From assembly GCF_000721495.1 (NCBI RefSeq), contig NZ_JOHY01000050.1, positions 1-64,000 on the forward strand: 64,000 bases of DNA. The letters are read 5' to 3'. The notes under the pieces were generated by a model, which was given only the letters and a program-made list of their open reading frames with translations, had not been told where the DNA came from and did no database searches. Below are positions 35,826 to 43,843 of this stretch, one piece after another. Made by a program: the position numbers and the translations under genes. Source of the stretch: Streptomyces sp. NRRL F-5123. Its GTDB lineage: Bacteria; Actinomycetota; Actinomycetes; Streptomycetales; Streptomycetaceae. Numbering within the stretch: the stretch's first letter is position 1; each line of letters opens with the position of its first letter.

Positions 35826-37373
35826 ATGTTGAGACAGTTACGTCGCCGATGGATCGGCCTGCTGCTCGCACTCCCGGTGCTCGTGACCGGCCCCCTCTCC
35901 CTCCCCGCCTCGTCTGCCGAGGCGCCGCCCTCCACGGAGTCGCGGGCCGTCGCCTCGGCCGTACCGCTGGAGGAGATCACCGCGACCACCACCCAGGTCG
36001 CCTCCGGCCTGCAACGCCCGACGGCCCTGGCCGCGCCCGACGACGGCACAGGGCGGCTGTTCATCACCGAGAAGTTCGGAAGGGTTCGCGTCTACGACCC
36101 GGCCACCGGGCTCGCCTCCACCCCGCTGCTGGACATCACGTCCCAGGTGGACTCGTCGGACAACGAGCGCGGACTGCTCGGCATCGCCCTCCCCCCGGAC
36201 TTCGTCCAGAGCCGGCAGCTCTACCTCGCCTTCACCGCGCTGCCCGACGGCGCGGTCACCCTGGCCCGCTACAGCCTCGCCGACGCGCGCCTCGAGGTCC
36301 TGCTGCAGCAGCCGCACGCCGACTACACCAACCACAACGGTGGCCAGCTCGCCTTCGGCCCCGACGGCAAGCTGTACTGGGGCATCGGCGACGGCGGTGG
36401 TGCCGGTGACCCCTTCGACAGCGGGCAGCGGACCGACACCCTGCTCGGCAAGATCCTCCGCCTCGACGTGAGCCGCAGTTGCGGTGCACTCCCGTACTGC
36501 ATCCCCGCGGACAACCCGTTCGCCGGTGTCGCCGGCGCCCGCGGCGAGATCTGGGTGTGGGGCGCCCGCAACCCCTGGCGGTTCTCCTTCGACCCCGCGG
36601 ACGGGTCGATGTGGGTGGCTGACGTCGGCCAGGGCCTGTGGGAGGAGATCGACCACCTGGCGCGCGACGAGCAGCCCGGAACCAACCTGGGCTGGTCGTG
36701 CTACGAGGGGCCGCAGGTCTTCGACGCGTCCCAGTGCTCGTCCGGTGCCCGCTACCGCGCCCAGGACTTCTACTACTCGCACTACAACGGCAGCTGCGCG
36801 GTCATCGGCGGCCAGGTCTACCGCGGCCGGCAGTTCGCTGACCTGGCCGGCGGCACGTACATCGCCACCGACTACTGCACGTCCACCATCTGGGCGCTGC
36901 GCCCCGACAGCAACGGCGTCCTCCGCCAGGCCGCGATCGGCCAGATGCCCACCCAGGTGACGGCTTTCGGGTCCACCCCTGACGGCGAGCTCTACGTGGT
37001 CAACGACCTCCCCGGCGGCCTGCACCGGGTTTCGTTCGCGCACACGACGCCGACCTGCCAGGTCGCCGTCACGACGAACGTCTGGGGCACCGGCATGGCC
37101 GTCTACCTCACCGTCACGAACAGGGGCACAACCCCGATCAACGGCTGGGCGCTGGAGTTCCCGCTGCCCTATGGGCAGGCTGTCATCTCGGACTGGAACA
37201 CCACCCTGACCAACATCGGCGACCTCTACACTGCGTCCGACTCCGGATACAACTCGGCAATCCCGCCGGGCGGCTCCATCACCCTGGGCTATCTGGCCTC
37301 CCACACGGACGACCGGTCCGCACCGGGCCGCTTCCTTCTCAACAAGGCGTCCTGCGCCCGCACCGGAAGCTGA
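35826..37373 (+). CDS. Secreted PQQ-type sugar dehydrogenase (GSDH family) with C-terminal CBM2
   Basis: A 515-residue secreted protein. Signal peptide about 1-31 (RRRWIGLLLALPVLV to ASSAEA). Residues about 50-400 form a soluble glucose/sorbosone-dehydrogenase propeller (GLQRPTALAAPDDGTGRLFI, NERGLLGIALPPDF, HNGGQLAFGPDGKLYWGIGD, WGARNPWRFSFDPADGSMWVADVGQ). Residues about 410-512 are a family 2 carbohydrate-binding module (CQVAVTTNVWGTGM to INGWALEFPLPYGQ) targeting cellulose or chitin. Such a fusion suggests a PQQ-dependent lytic-cellulose partner oxidase. It sits on island 3 as metabolic cargo. Confidence 0.88.
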   Translation: MLRQLRRRWIGLLLALPVLVTGPLSLPASSAEAPPSTESRAVASAVPLEEITATTTQVASGLQRPTALAAPDDGTGRLFITEKFGRVRVYDPATGLASTPLLDITSQVDSSDNERGLLGIALPPDFVQSRQLYLAFTALPDGAVTLARYSLADARLEVLLQQPHADYTNHNGGQLAFGPDGKLYWGIGDGGGAGDPFDSGQRTDTLLGKILRLDVSRSCGALPYCIPADNPFAGVAGARGEIWVWGARNPWRFSFDPADGSMWVADVGQGLWEEIDHLARDEQPGTNLGWSCYEGPQVFDASQCSSGARYRAQDFYYSHYNGSCAVIGGQVYRGRQFADLAGGTYIATDYCTSTIWALRPDSNGVLRQAAIGQMPTQVTAFGSTPDGELYVVNDLPGGLHRVSFAHTTPTCQVAVTTNVWGTGMAVYLTVTNRGTTPINGWALEFPLPYGQAVISDWNTTLTNIGDLYTASDSGYNSAIPPGGSITLGYLASHTDDRSAPGRFLLNKASCARTGS

Positions 37374-37380
37374 GGAGACA

Positions 37381-37438
37381 GGGAACCGGCTGACGTCGGT
37401 ACCACCGGCAAGCTGCCGTGGTACCGACGGCCGTTCCC
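37381..37438. terminator. Long hairpin after the dehydrogenase gene
   Basis: A 12-bp perfect core (CGTCGGTACCAC and complement) extended by further pairing of GGGAACCGGC with GCCGTTCCC across small mismatches. It starts eight bases after the stop and lacks a T tract, as is common in Streptomyces. Confidence 0.75.
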
Positions 37439-37522
37439 CGTCAGTGCCGCCGAGCGGCAGGGCTCACTGGTCGCCGCGTCGGCGCCCCGGCGAACGCACG
37501 CCTACGCTCTACCGCCGGCATC

Positions 37523-37612
37523 GGGTCCATCCCCGCGGGCGCGGAGAGCGGTCGTCCTCGGCGCCCTCCTCGGCCTCGCCGCCGGGTCCATCCCCGCGGG
37601 CGCGGAGAGCAG
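37523..37612 (-). CRISPR. Orphan mini-CRISPR: two repeats and one spacer
   Basis: Two 29-nt repeats at 37523-37551 and 37584-37612 frame a 32-nt spacer, the exact 61-bp period of the main arrays. Both carry the same change (GGAGAG for GGGGAG), which puts a mismatch into the hairpin. One ends AGCGG and the other AGCAG, so both repeat subfamilies are represented. No leader-like sequence adjoins. It is probably a relic carried by island 3. Confidence 0.85.
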
Positions 37613-37652
37613 AGGGTCGCTGAGGTGCAGACCGGGACACCGATTGCGCCGC

Positions 37653-37845
37653 TCCCTGGCCGTGGGCGGCTGAACCGTCCTCGGCGCCCGACGCGCCGAC
37701 GGCGCCCAGGTGCACCTGTTCGCCGCGACGACCGGAACCGGCCTGGGCTTCCCCTACGCCGTCCAGGCGGTGCAGATCATGCGTCGCCGCCGGATCGTCT
37801 CCACGGGCAGGACCACCCTCGAGCGCGTCCACGCGGCCGGCGCCT
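37653..37845 (+). pseudogene. ISAs1-family transposase remnant
   Basis: One frame reads SLAVGG, a TGA stop at 37671, then TVLGARRADGAQVHLFAATT and, after an apparent internal deletion, FPYAVQAVQIMRRRR and TGRTTLERVHA. These match the conserved LAVDGKT-x-RGAR-x-DGAQVHL and RAVQI-x-RRRR segments of ISAs1/H-repeat transposases. The stop and deletion show it is dead. Confidence 0.65.
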
Positions 37846-38107
37846 CGACATCCTGCAACGCGCCGAGAACGAGTTCGACCCCATCCCCTTCGACACCGAA
37901 GCCGCCCGCATATACGGCACAGTCTGCGCCGCAGTCATCGGTGCCGGCCGCAGACCACGGCGCCGCGTCGCAGACCTCATGATCGCCGCCATCGCCATCG
38001 CCGAAGAACTCCCGCTCTTCACCACCGACCCCGACGGCTACGAGGGACTCGACGGCCTCCTCACCGTCGTACCCGTCACCCGACCCACCGTCCTCCACGA
38101 CCGGTAA
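37838..38107 (+). pseudogene. VapC (PIN-domain) toxin C-terminal remnant
   Basis: About 88 codons in one frame carry the second half of a PIN ribonuclease: NEFDPIPFDTEAARIYG, GRRPRRRVADLMIAAIAIA and LPLFTTDPDGYEGLDGL. These supply two of the family's acidic metal ligands. The N-terminal half with the first aspartate (the usual LLDT) is missing, replaced by transposase remnant. No VapB antitoxin gene is present. The toxin is presumably inactive. Confidence 0.72.
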
Positions 38108-38129
38108 GGCGTGCTCGTTGCACCACTTA

Positions 38130-38249
38130 CGTACCGGGTCCAGCGGTACGCCGCGGACAATCGCGGCCACGGGTGGGGGCGCGAACACGAGCCTCGGCGC
38201 GACTTATGAATCCACCTGACCAGCAGGTACGACGGCCGAGCGCCCGTGA
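38130..38249. repeat. Conserved element-end sequence before att copy 4
   Basis: The third copy of the block that precedes att 2 and 3: TTGCACCACTTACGTACC, CAGCGGTACG, CGCGGACAATCGCGGCCA, then CTGACCAGCAGGTACG and GTGATTCCC. The minus-strand reading is VRGVPLDPVRKWCN. Confidence 0.55.
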
Positions 38250-38293
38250 TTCCCACGCTCGGAGCGCGGGTTCGATTCCCGTCATCCGCTCCA
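38250..38293 (+). repeat. att copy 4, right end of the tandem island stack
   Basis: Matches 115-158 with two changes (anticodon-stem positions). No terminator-like hairpin with the GCCCC arm follows, and ordinary genes resume, so I place the chromosomal junction here. Confidence 0.84.
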
Positions 38294-38392
38294 AAGACGC
38301 TGATCGGGCGGATGGGAACGGGTCGGGTACCCCCGTTACACTCTCGCGAGACCGCGACGCACCCGATCAGTCCGACGAGAGTGACCGATGTC

Positions 38393-39679
38393 ATGAATCA
38401 GCCGACGGCTGCTGCCCCGCGCGCCCGGGTCGGCCGCCTCGACTCGCTCACCGGACTGCGTTGGTGGGCGGCCTTCGCTGTCTTCGCCCACCACATGACC
38501 AATCTGGCGCCGCTGCCGGTCTATGACGTGATCGGTTACGGCAAGTACGGGGTGACGCTCTTCTTCGTGCTCTCCGGGTTCGTACTGACCTGGTCGGCGC
38601 GGCCGGGCGTCACCGCGCCCACCTTCTACTGGCGGCGTTTCGCCCGGATCTATCCCGCGCACTTCGTGGCCCTGCTGTTCGCGATCCCCGTCTTCTACAG
38701 CTACAGCCCCGACCCGGCCCAGAGCTGGGTCAAGCCCGTCAGCGTCGGGACCCTTCTGCTGTCCGTCCCGCTCATTCAGGGCTGGTGGCGGGATCCGGTC
38801 CTGATGTACTCGGGGAATCCCGCAGCCTGGACGCTGACCTGCGAGTTCTTCTTCTACGCACTGTTCCCGGTGCTGCATCGCGTGTTCGCGCGGCTGAGGG
38901 TGCGCGGGGCGCTTGTCGCGATGTGCCTCGCTTTCGCAGCGGCTTTCGCCTACCGCGTCTACGTATGGTTCCACCCGCATTCCTGGGCCGCGGAGGCGCC
39001 GCTCCCGGTGGTACGGCTGAGTGAGTTCGTCATCGGAATCGCCATCGCTCGCGCGATGCTCTCCGGCTGGCGAGTGCGCATCGCCCCTGTCTGGGCGTTT
39101 CTGGGCGCCGCCGTCTTCGTCGGCTGGCTGGTCACCACCGCCGACCGGCCGGCCGGAAACACCTTTGCCGCCTTCGTACGGGTCACGAAGGACGAATGGA
39201 TCATCTTCGCCTGTGCCGCGATGATCGCCACGGTCGCCTGGCGCGACCTCGCGGGCAAGCGCTCGTTGTTGCGCCGGCGTCCTCTCGTCCTCCTCGGCGA
39301 GTGGTCGTACGCGTTCTACCTCGTCCACGCGACCTTCATCTACATCGCCTGTGACACGTTCGGCAGGAAGACGGTGAGTTGGTCCAACCTGCCCTGGTAC
39401 GCGGTCCTTCTCGTCATCTCGCTCGCCGGTGCCGCGGCGCTGCACTACGCCGTGGAACGCCCGATGGAGCGGCGGCTGCGTACGTGGTGGGAGGCTCGGC
39501 AACCGCCCGCGCGGGAGCGTCGGCCGGTGGGAGGAGTGCCAGGAGTTCGGCTCGCCGGCGGCGGGCGGGTAGCAGATCTCGGCGCGGCAGATCCTTCGGA
39601 GGCACAAGCCCGAGCCGACGCGCTGGAGGTGCTCCGGCAGGGACTGCCGGATGCCGCGGACGGTCCGCAACGGACGTGA
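38393..39679 (+). CDS. Acyltransferase 3 (OafA/YrhL type) membrane protein
   Basis: A 428-residue multispanning acyltransferase. LDSLTGLRWWAAFAVFAHHM supplies the conserved R/H pair of the family, followed by GYGKYGVTLFFVLSGFVLTW and RRFARIYPAHF. About ten hydrophobic helices follow. The C-terminal 60 residues are hydrophilic and arginine-rich. Such proteins O-acylate sugars of surface polymers or antibiotics at the membrane. ATG 38393 is the simplest start, and GTG 38381 in the same frame is possible. Confidence 0.88.
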   Translation: MNQPTAAAPRARVGRLDSLTGLRWWAAFAVFAHHMTNLAPLPVYDVIGYGKYGVTLFFVLSGFVLTWSARPGVTAPTFYWRRFARIYPAHFVALLFAIPVFYSYSPDPAQSWVKPVSVGTLLLSVPLIQGWWRDPVLMYSGNPAAWTLTCEFFFYALFPVLHRVFARLRVRGALVAMCLAFAAAFAYRVYVWFHPHSWAAEAPLPVVRLSEFVIGIAIARAMLSGWRVRIAPVWAFLGAAVFVGWLVTTADRPAGNTFAAFVRVTKDEWIIFACAAMIATVAWRDLAGKRSLLRRRPLVLLGEWSYAFYLVHATFIYIACDTFGRKTVSWSNLPWYAVLLVISLAGAAALHYAVERPMERRLRTWWEARQPPARERRPVGGVPGVRLAGGGRVADLGAADPSEAQARADALEVLRQGLPDAADGPQRT

Positions 39680-39700
39680 CCAGGTGTCGCCGCACGGTGG

Positions 39701-40942
39701 CTACCAGGTCTTGAACTCGACCTTCCCGGTGCCCATACGGAAGCTTCCGTCGGAGTACAGGGTGGGGCGGGCCTCGACGTGATCGCCGCTGTACTCCTCG
39801 ACGTGGCGGATCGTGACACTGCCGGGAACCGTGAAGTCGATCAGGGCGATGGCGACCCAGTAGGAGAGGTTGCGATCGTTGAACAGCGGTACCGTCACGG
39901 TGGAACCCCGCCCGTCGGTGACGACCGCGCGCGCTCCGTAGGACTTGAACGAACCGGGGCCGTTTTCCACCGCGCTGTACGCGCACAGGAGGACGTAGCC
40001 CTGGAGGTCCGGGCGGCAGATGGTGACGGTCTCGCGGCCAGGTGCTTTCGAATCGCCGTCCAGAGCGATGTACGGCGGATCGGTGAGCGAACCGAGTCGA
40101 CGGTAGTAGACGAGTTCCTTCGACTCGCTCGGGCGCTTGCGATGGGGTGTGACACGGCTTCCCGGGACGAACAAGGCGTACAGGTCGAGGTCGGCTCCGG
40201 CTTCCCGGCGGGCCGCGCTGCCGCCGTTCCATTCGAGGGCGGCGGTCACCAGGAGGGCGGTGTCGTCCTTGCGCAAATTGATCGTCGCCCGGCCTGCCTT
40301 CGCAAGGGCGATCTTGCCAAGAGGCGCGGGCGGCTGCCCGGAACGAGGGGGCGCCGCTTCGGGCACCTGCTCCGTCGCCGATGGCGTCCGCGGCCCGTAC
40401 GCCTGCTGGTGGGGCACCGGGGGCGGCGGCGGGGCCGTGGACGGCCCCGGATCGTCCACGACGATGCCGAAGTCCGCGGCCAGACCGGCCAGCCCCGTGT
40501 CCCAGCCCTGCCCCACCGCCCTCGCCTTCCAGCCACCCGCGCGCCGGTACAGCTCGACCAGGACCGCGACGGTCTCCCGGCGGACGAGCGGCGGCGGAGT
40601 GAAACCCACCCGGGCCGGACCGCACTCGACCAGTGCGCGAGGGGTGCTGTCCGCATCGAAGCAGGGCGCCGGGAGCTCCGGATCGATACCGGCGACGATC
40701 GCGACGGCGTGGACCGACGAAGGGACCGCGGCCAGGTCGACGACGACGGTCCGCTCGTCGAGCACGACCCCGTCCTGCGCGGGGTGGTTGTAGAAGACGA
40801 GATCGTCATCACTTCTCACCTTGCCGTCCCGCCCGAGGAGAACGGCGGAGACGTCGATACCCGTGCTGGGCGAGGTGAGCGTGACACGGCAGACCGCTGC
40901 GGACAGGACCGTGTTGCCGCCTTTGACAAGCGTGGTGATCAT
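39701..40942 (-). CDS. TerD-family protein with two TerD domains
   Basis: A 413-residue protein with two TerD (stress/tellurium-type calcium-binding) domains. The first, residues about 1-170, has SSDDDLVFYNHPAQDGVVLD-like acidic loop; the second, about 215-410, has LDLYALF and EYSGDHVEARPTLYSDGSFR. A proline-rich linker with PPPPPVPHQQ joins them. Duplicate TerD/TerA-like proteins are common in Streptomyces and are linked to stress and membrane-associated conflict systems. ATG 40942 is preceded by GAGGGG. It converges with the acyltransferase. Confidence 0.87.
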   Translation of the reverse strand: MITTLVKGGNTVLSAAVCRVTLTSPSTGIDVSAVLLGRDGKVRSDDDLVFYNHPAQDGVVLDERTVVVDLAAVPSSVHAVAIVAGIDPELPAPCFDADSTPRALVECGPARVGFTPPPLVRRETVAVLVELYRRAGGWKARAVGQGWDTGLAGLAADFGIVVDDPGPSTAPPPPPVPHQQAYGPRTPSATEQVPEAAPPRSGQPPAPLGKIALAKAGRATINLRKDDTALLVTAALEWNGGSAARREAGADLDLYALFVPGSRVTPHRKRPSESKELVYYRRLGSLTDPPYIALDGDSKAPGRETVTICRPDLQGYVLLCAYSAVENGPGSFKSYGARAVVTDGRGSTVTVPLFNDRNLSYWVAIALIDFTVPGSVTIRHVEEYSGDHVEARPTLYSDGSFRMGTGKVEFKTW

Positions 40943-41135
40943 GAGCGCCCCTCACAGCGTTGTGTGCCTGGTCGTACCCTTGCACCGATCTCAGCGGCGA
41001 ATCGGGAATTTCTCGACGGACCGGATGAACCGGCGGAGGACCTCCCGCGAGGCGCCGGAGCCGGGTTCGCGGCCGCGGGGGCAGGGCCTAGCCTGATGGC
41101 GGTGAGGCAGGCAGGCGCGGGAAAGGTGATCGTCG

Positions 41136-43292
41136 ATGACGCCCCTGAACACCGAGGACCCGAGGTCCGTAGGTGGCTACACCCTTCTCGGCCGACTCGG
41201 GGTGGGCGGCATGGGAGTCGTCTATCTGGGCGTCTCCGCTTCGGGACGGCAGGTCGCGGTCAAGTTCGTGCACGGGCCGTATGCCCAGGAGGAGGAGTTC
41301 CGTGCGCGCTTCCGGCAGGAGGTCGCTGCTGCGCGCAGGGTGAGCGGGGCCTTCACCGCGCCGGTCGTGGACGCCGATCCGGACGCGGACCGGCCGTGGA
41401 TGGCGACGCTCTACGTACCGGGGCCCACTCTGGACGAAGTCGTGAAGAAGCAGGGCCCGTTGAGCCAGCGGGAGCTGCGTGACCTGGGGCTGGGGCTCGC
41501 CGAAGCGCTGCGCGACATCCACCGGGCGGGCCTGGTCCACCGGGACCTCAAACCGGCCAACGTGCTGATGTGCGAGGACGGGCCGCGCGTCATCGACTTC
41601 GGCATCTCGCGCGTTTCCGACAGCCAGAAGCTCACCATGACCGGGCGGATGATGGGCACTCCGCCCTTCATGTCGCCGGAGCAGTTGGCCTCTCCCCGGG
41701 ATGTCACCCCGGCGTCGGACGTGTTCTCGCTGGGGTCCCTGCTGGTGTTCGCGGCCGTCGGCACGGGACCGTTCGACGCCGACAGCCCGTACATGACGGG
41801 CTACCAGGTGATGTACGAGACCCCGGACCTCGGCGGGGTGCCCGAAGCGCTCGCGGACGTGGTCGAGCGCTGCCTGGCCAAGGACCCGGCAGACCGGCTG
41901 GAACTGGGGGAGCTGCACCGCATCCTCCGGGAGCTACCGGAATCGGACGCCACCGCGCCCCCGCAGGCCAGGGACTCCGCGCGACCCCGGCCCCGCCCCA
42001 CTCCCCAGGACGAGGCCGCCGGCTCCGCGAGCGCCGCACCGGGCTCGGGCAAGCGTCGCCGGACACGGATGCTGCTCGCCGGCGCCGTGGCGGCCTTGGC
42101 CGTGACGGGGCTCCTGGTCGGGGCAGGCGTCTACGTGGTGCACCGGCACAGCACCACCACCTCCCGCACCGCCCCCGCAACCACCGCCACCGCTGCCCGG
42201 GCCCCCTCGCTGCCCGGCGGCTGGCGGCCCTGGACCACGAACCTGCGGTACGACGTGAAGGGCATCCCGCTGGACTACGAAAGCGCCGGATGCGTGGCGG
42301 AGGGAACCGCCCTCTACTGCGGTGGTACGGGCTTCACCGTCGCCAGGGTCGACGCCGCCTCCGGCCGCGTCCTGTGGCGCAGCGGCACCCGCCCCCAGAA
42401 CGCGCGGCCGATCGGCGTCCGCGACGGGATCGTCTACGCGTACGAAGATCCGGACGACAGGACCAGGCGCGTGGTGGCCCTCGACGCCCGTACCGGACAC
42501 CAGCGGTGGCAGCGCGACGTCAGCGGCACCCAGGAAGCCGTCCTGTACGACGGCGGGCTGCTGGCCGTGTCCACGGACTCGACCTTCGCCGCCTACGGGC
42601 CCTCCGGCAAGAAGCTGTGGGAAGCGCCCTCGCTGGACGAGTACTGCACCGCGGCGGCGCTGGGAGGCGCCCCCTACGCCCTGTGCTCGGCGGGCACCGA
42701 ACCCGGCCAGGGCCCGGTCGACCTGGAGAAGCTCAGCCGCGACAGCCTGGCGGAGATCGCCACTCTGCCCACGGGGGCCGAAGCGCTCGGCGCTTTCCGC
42801 GGCCAACCCGTCTTCCTCGCCCCCCAGACCACGAAGACCGTGTACGAATCCGGATACGAGCGGCCGTACAACGCCGTCCTGCGCGTTGACCCGGATTCCG
42901 GGCAGGTGGAGCGGATACCGCTCGCACGTCCGCTGGCCGGCACGGCCACCCTTGTGGACGGCGTCGTCTACTTCGTCCGGACCAACGGGTCGGTCACCGC
43001 GGTGTCGGCGGACAGCGGCGAACAGCTCTGGCAGAGGACCACGGACATGGAAAACCTGTCCGCGCCCGCGGTGTCGGCCGCGTACGGGCGGGTCTACTTC
43101 TCCAACCGCTTCGGCCGGTTGCTGGCGCTCGACAGCCGCACGGGCCGGGAGGTGTGGCGCACCCCCGCCCTGGACGACCCCGGGGACAAGACAGCGGACA
43201 TCCCCCCGAGCGTGCAGCTCGTCAAGGACGTGATCGTGGCGACGGCCGGCGACACGGCCTTCTCCCGGAGCCCGGACGCGCCTGCTTCCTGA
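41136..43292 (+). CDS. PknB-type serine/threonine protein kinase with PQQ-propeller sensor
   Basis: A 718-residue transmembrane kinase. The kinase domain spans about 15-270: glycine loop GRLGVGGMGVVYLG, VAVKFV lysine, catalytic HRDLKPANVL, DFGISR and the MSPEQL segment. A proline/alanine linker and a single membrane helix (MLLAGAVAALAVTGLLVGAG) near 311-332 follow. The outer domain has PQQ/WD-like repeats (VVALDARTGHQRWQRDV, LLALDSRTGREVWRT). The layout suggests sensing outside the cell and phosphorylation inside. AAAGGTG precedes ATG 41136. Confidence 0.92.
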   Translation: MTPLNTEDPRSVGGYTLLGRLGVGGMGVVYLGVSASGRQVAVKFVHGPYAQEEEFRARFRQEVAAARRVSGAFTAPVVDADPDADRPWMATLYVPGPTLDEVVKKQGPLSQRELRDLGLGLAEALRDIHRAGLVHRDLKPANVLMCEDGPRVIDFGISRVSDSQKLTMTGRMMGTPPFMSPEQLASPRDVTPASDVFSLGSLLVFAAVGTGPFDADSPYMTGYQVMYETPDLGGVPEALADVVERCLAKDPADRLELGELHRILRELPESDATAPPQARDSARPRPRPTPQDEAAGSASAAPGSGKRRRTRMLLAGAVAALAVTGLLVGAGVYVVHRHSTTTSRTAPATTATAARAPSLPGGWRPWTTNLRYDVKGIPLDYESAGCVAEGTALYCGGTGFTVARVDAASGRVLWRSGTRPQNARPIGVRDGIVYAYEDPDDRTRRVVALDARTGHQRWQRDVSGTQEAVLYDGGLLAVSTDSTFAAYGPSGKKLWEAPSLDEYCTAAALGGAPYALCSAGTEPGQGPVDLEKLSRDSLAEIATLPTGAEALGAFRGQPVFLAPQTTKTVYESGYERPYNAVLRVDPDSGQVERIPLARPLAGTATLVDGVVYFVRTNGSVTAVSADSGEQLWQRTTDMENLSAPAVSAAYGRVYFSNRFGRLLALDSRTGREVWRTPALDDPGDKTADIPPSVQLVKDVIVATAGDTAFSRSPDAPAS

Positions 43293-43843
43293 CCCGCCGG
43301 CCCGAAGCGGGGCCGCGCGGGTCTGCGCGTCGGCGGAGCCGAGCGCGTACATCTGAGCGTCACCGCCTGCGAACGAATGAACGTGATCGGTTCCTGGTGC
43401 GTCGAGGACCTGCGGGTCGGCAGTCTGCTGCTGGTCGGCAGGTGCGGCGGCGGGCGGCGAGCGGCGGTCCTGGATACGCGTTGCCGGGATGGGGCCTGCC
43501 TCGTGGCGCCGGGTCCGGTTGCAGACGCCCGGCATCGAAACCTCTAGGATCGCCAGCGAGGTAGGGAGACACATGGCCGGTGGGAAGGGCTCCGAACAGA
43601 CCTGTACCTCCGCATCGCGTTCAGGCTTTCCGTCCCGTCCGGCGGCGCGGTGTCCAGCGCCCGGCCCGGGAAGAGGTCCGCGGATGCCGGCCACGGATCG
43701 CCACCGGCGCTTCCGTCCCGGCCGCCGGAGTTCGCTGCCACGACGCCGCAGCGCTGCCCGCTGCCCAAAGCACCGGTGCTGAGCAACTGGTCACGAGTGA
43801 AATCGTCTTGTCCCGAAATCAGTGGATGGCAGGGAGTTCACGG
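43293..43843. other. Intergenic stretch between kinase and flavoprotein genes
   Basis: About 550 bp. A short plus-strand frame starting at ATG 43573 (MAGGKGSEQTCTS) has GGTAGGGAG upstream but loses coding character within 25 codons, so I do not call it. AGGGAG at 43831-43836 is the ribosome site of the next gene. Nothing else is supported. Confidence 0.4.

Noticed and set aside
43544-43786. Small frames between the kinase and the flavoprotein, both strands
   Set aside because: A plausible ribosome site exists at 43573 but coding character is lost within 25 codons and no family is recognisable.
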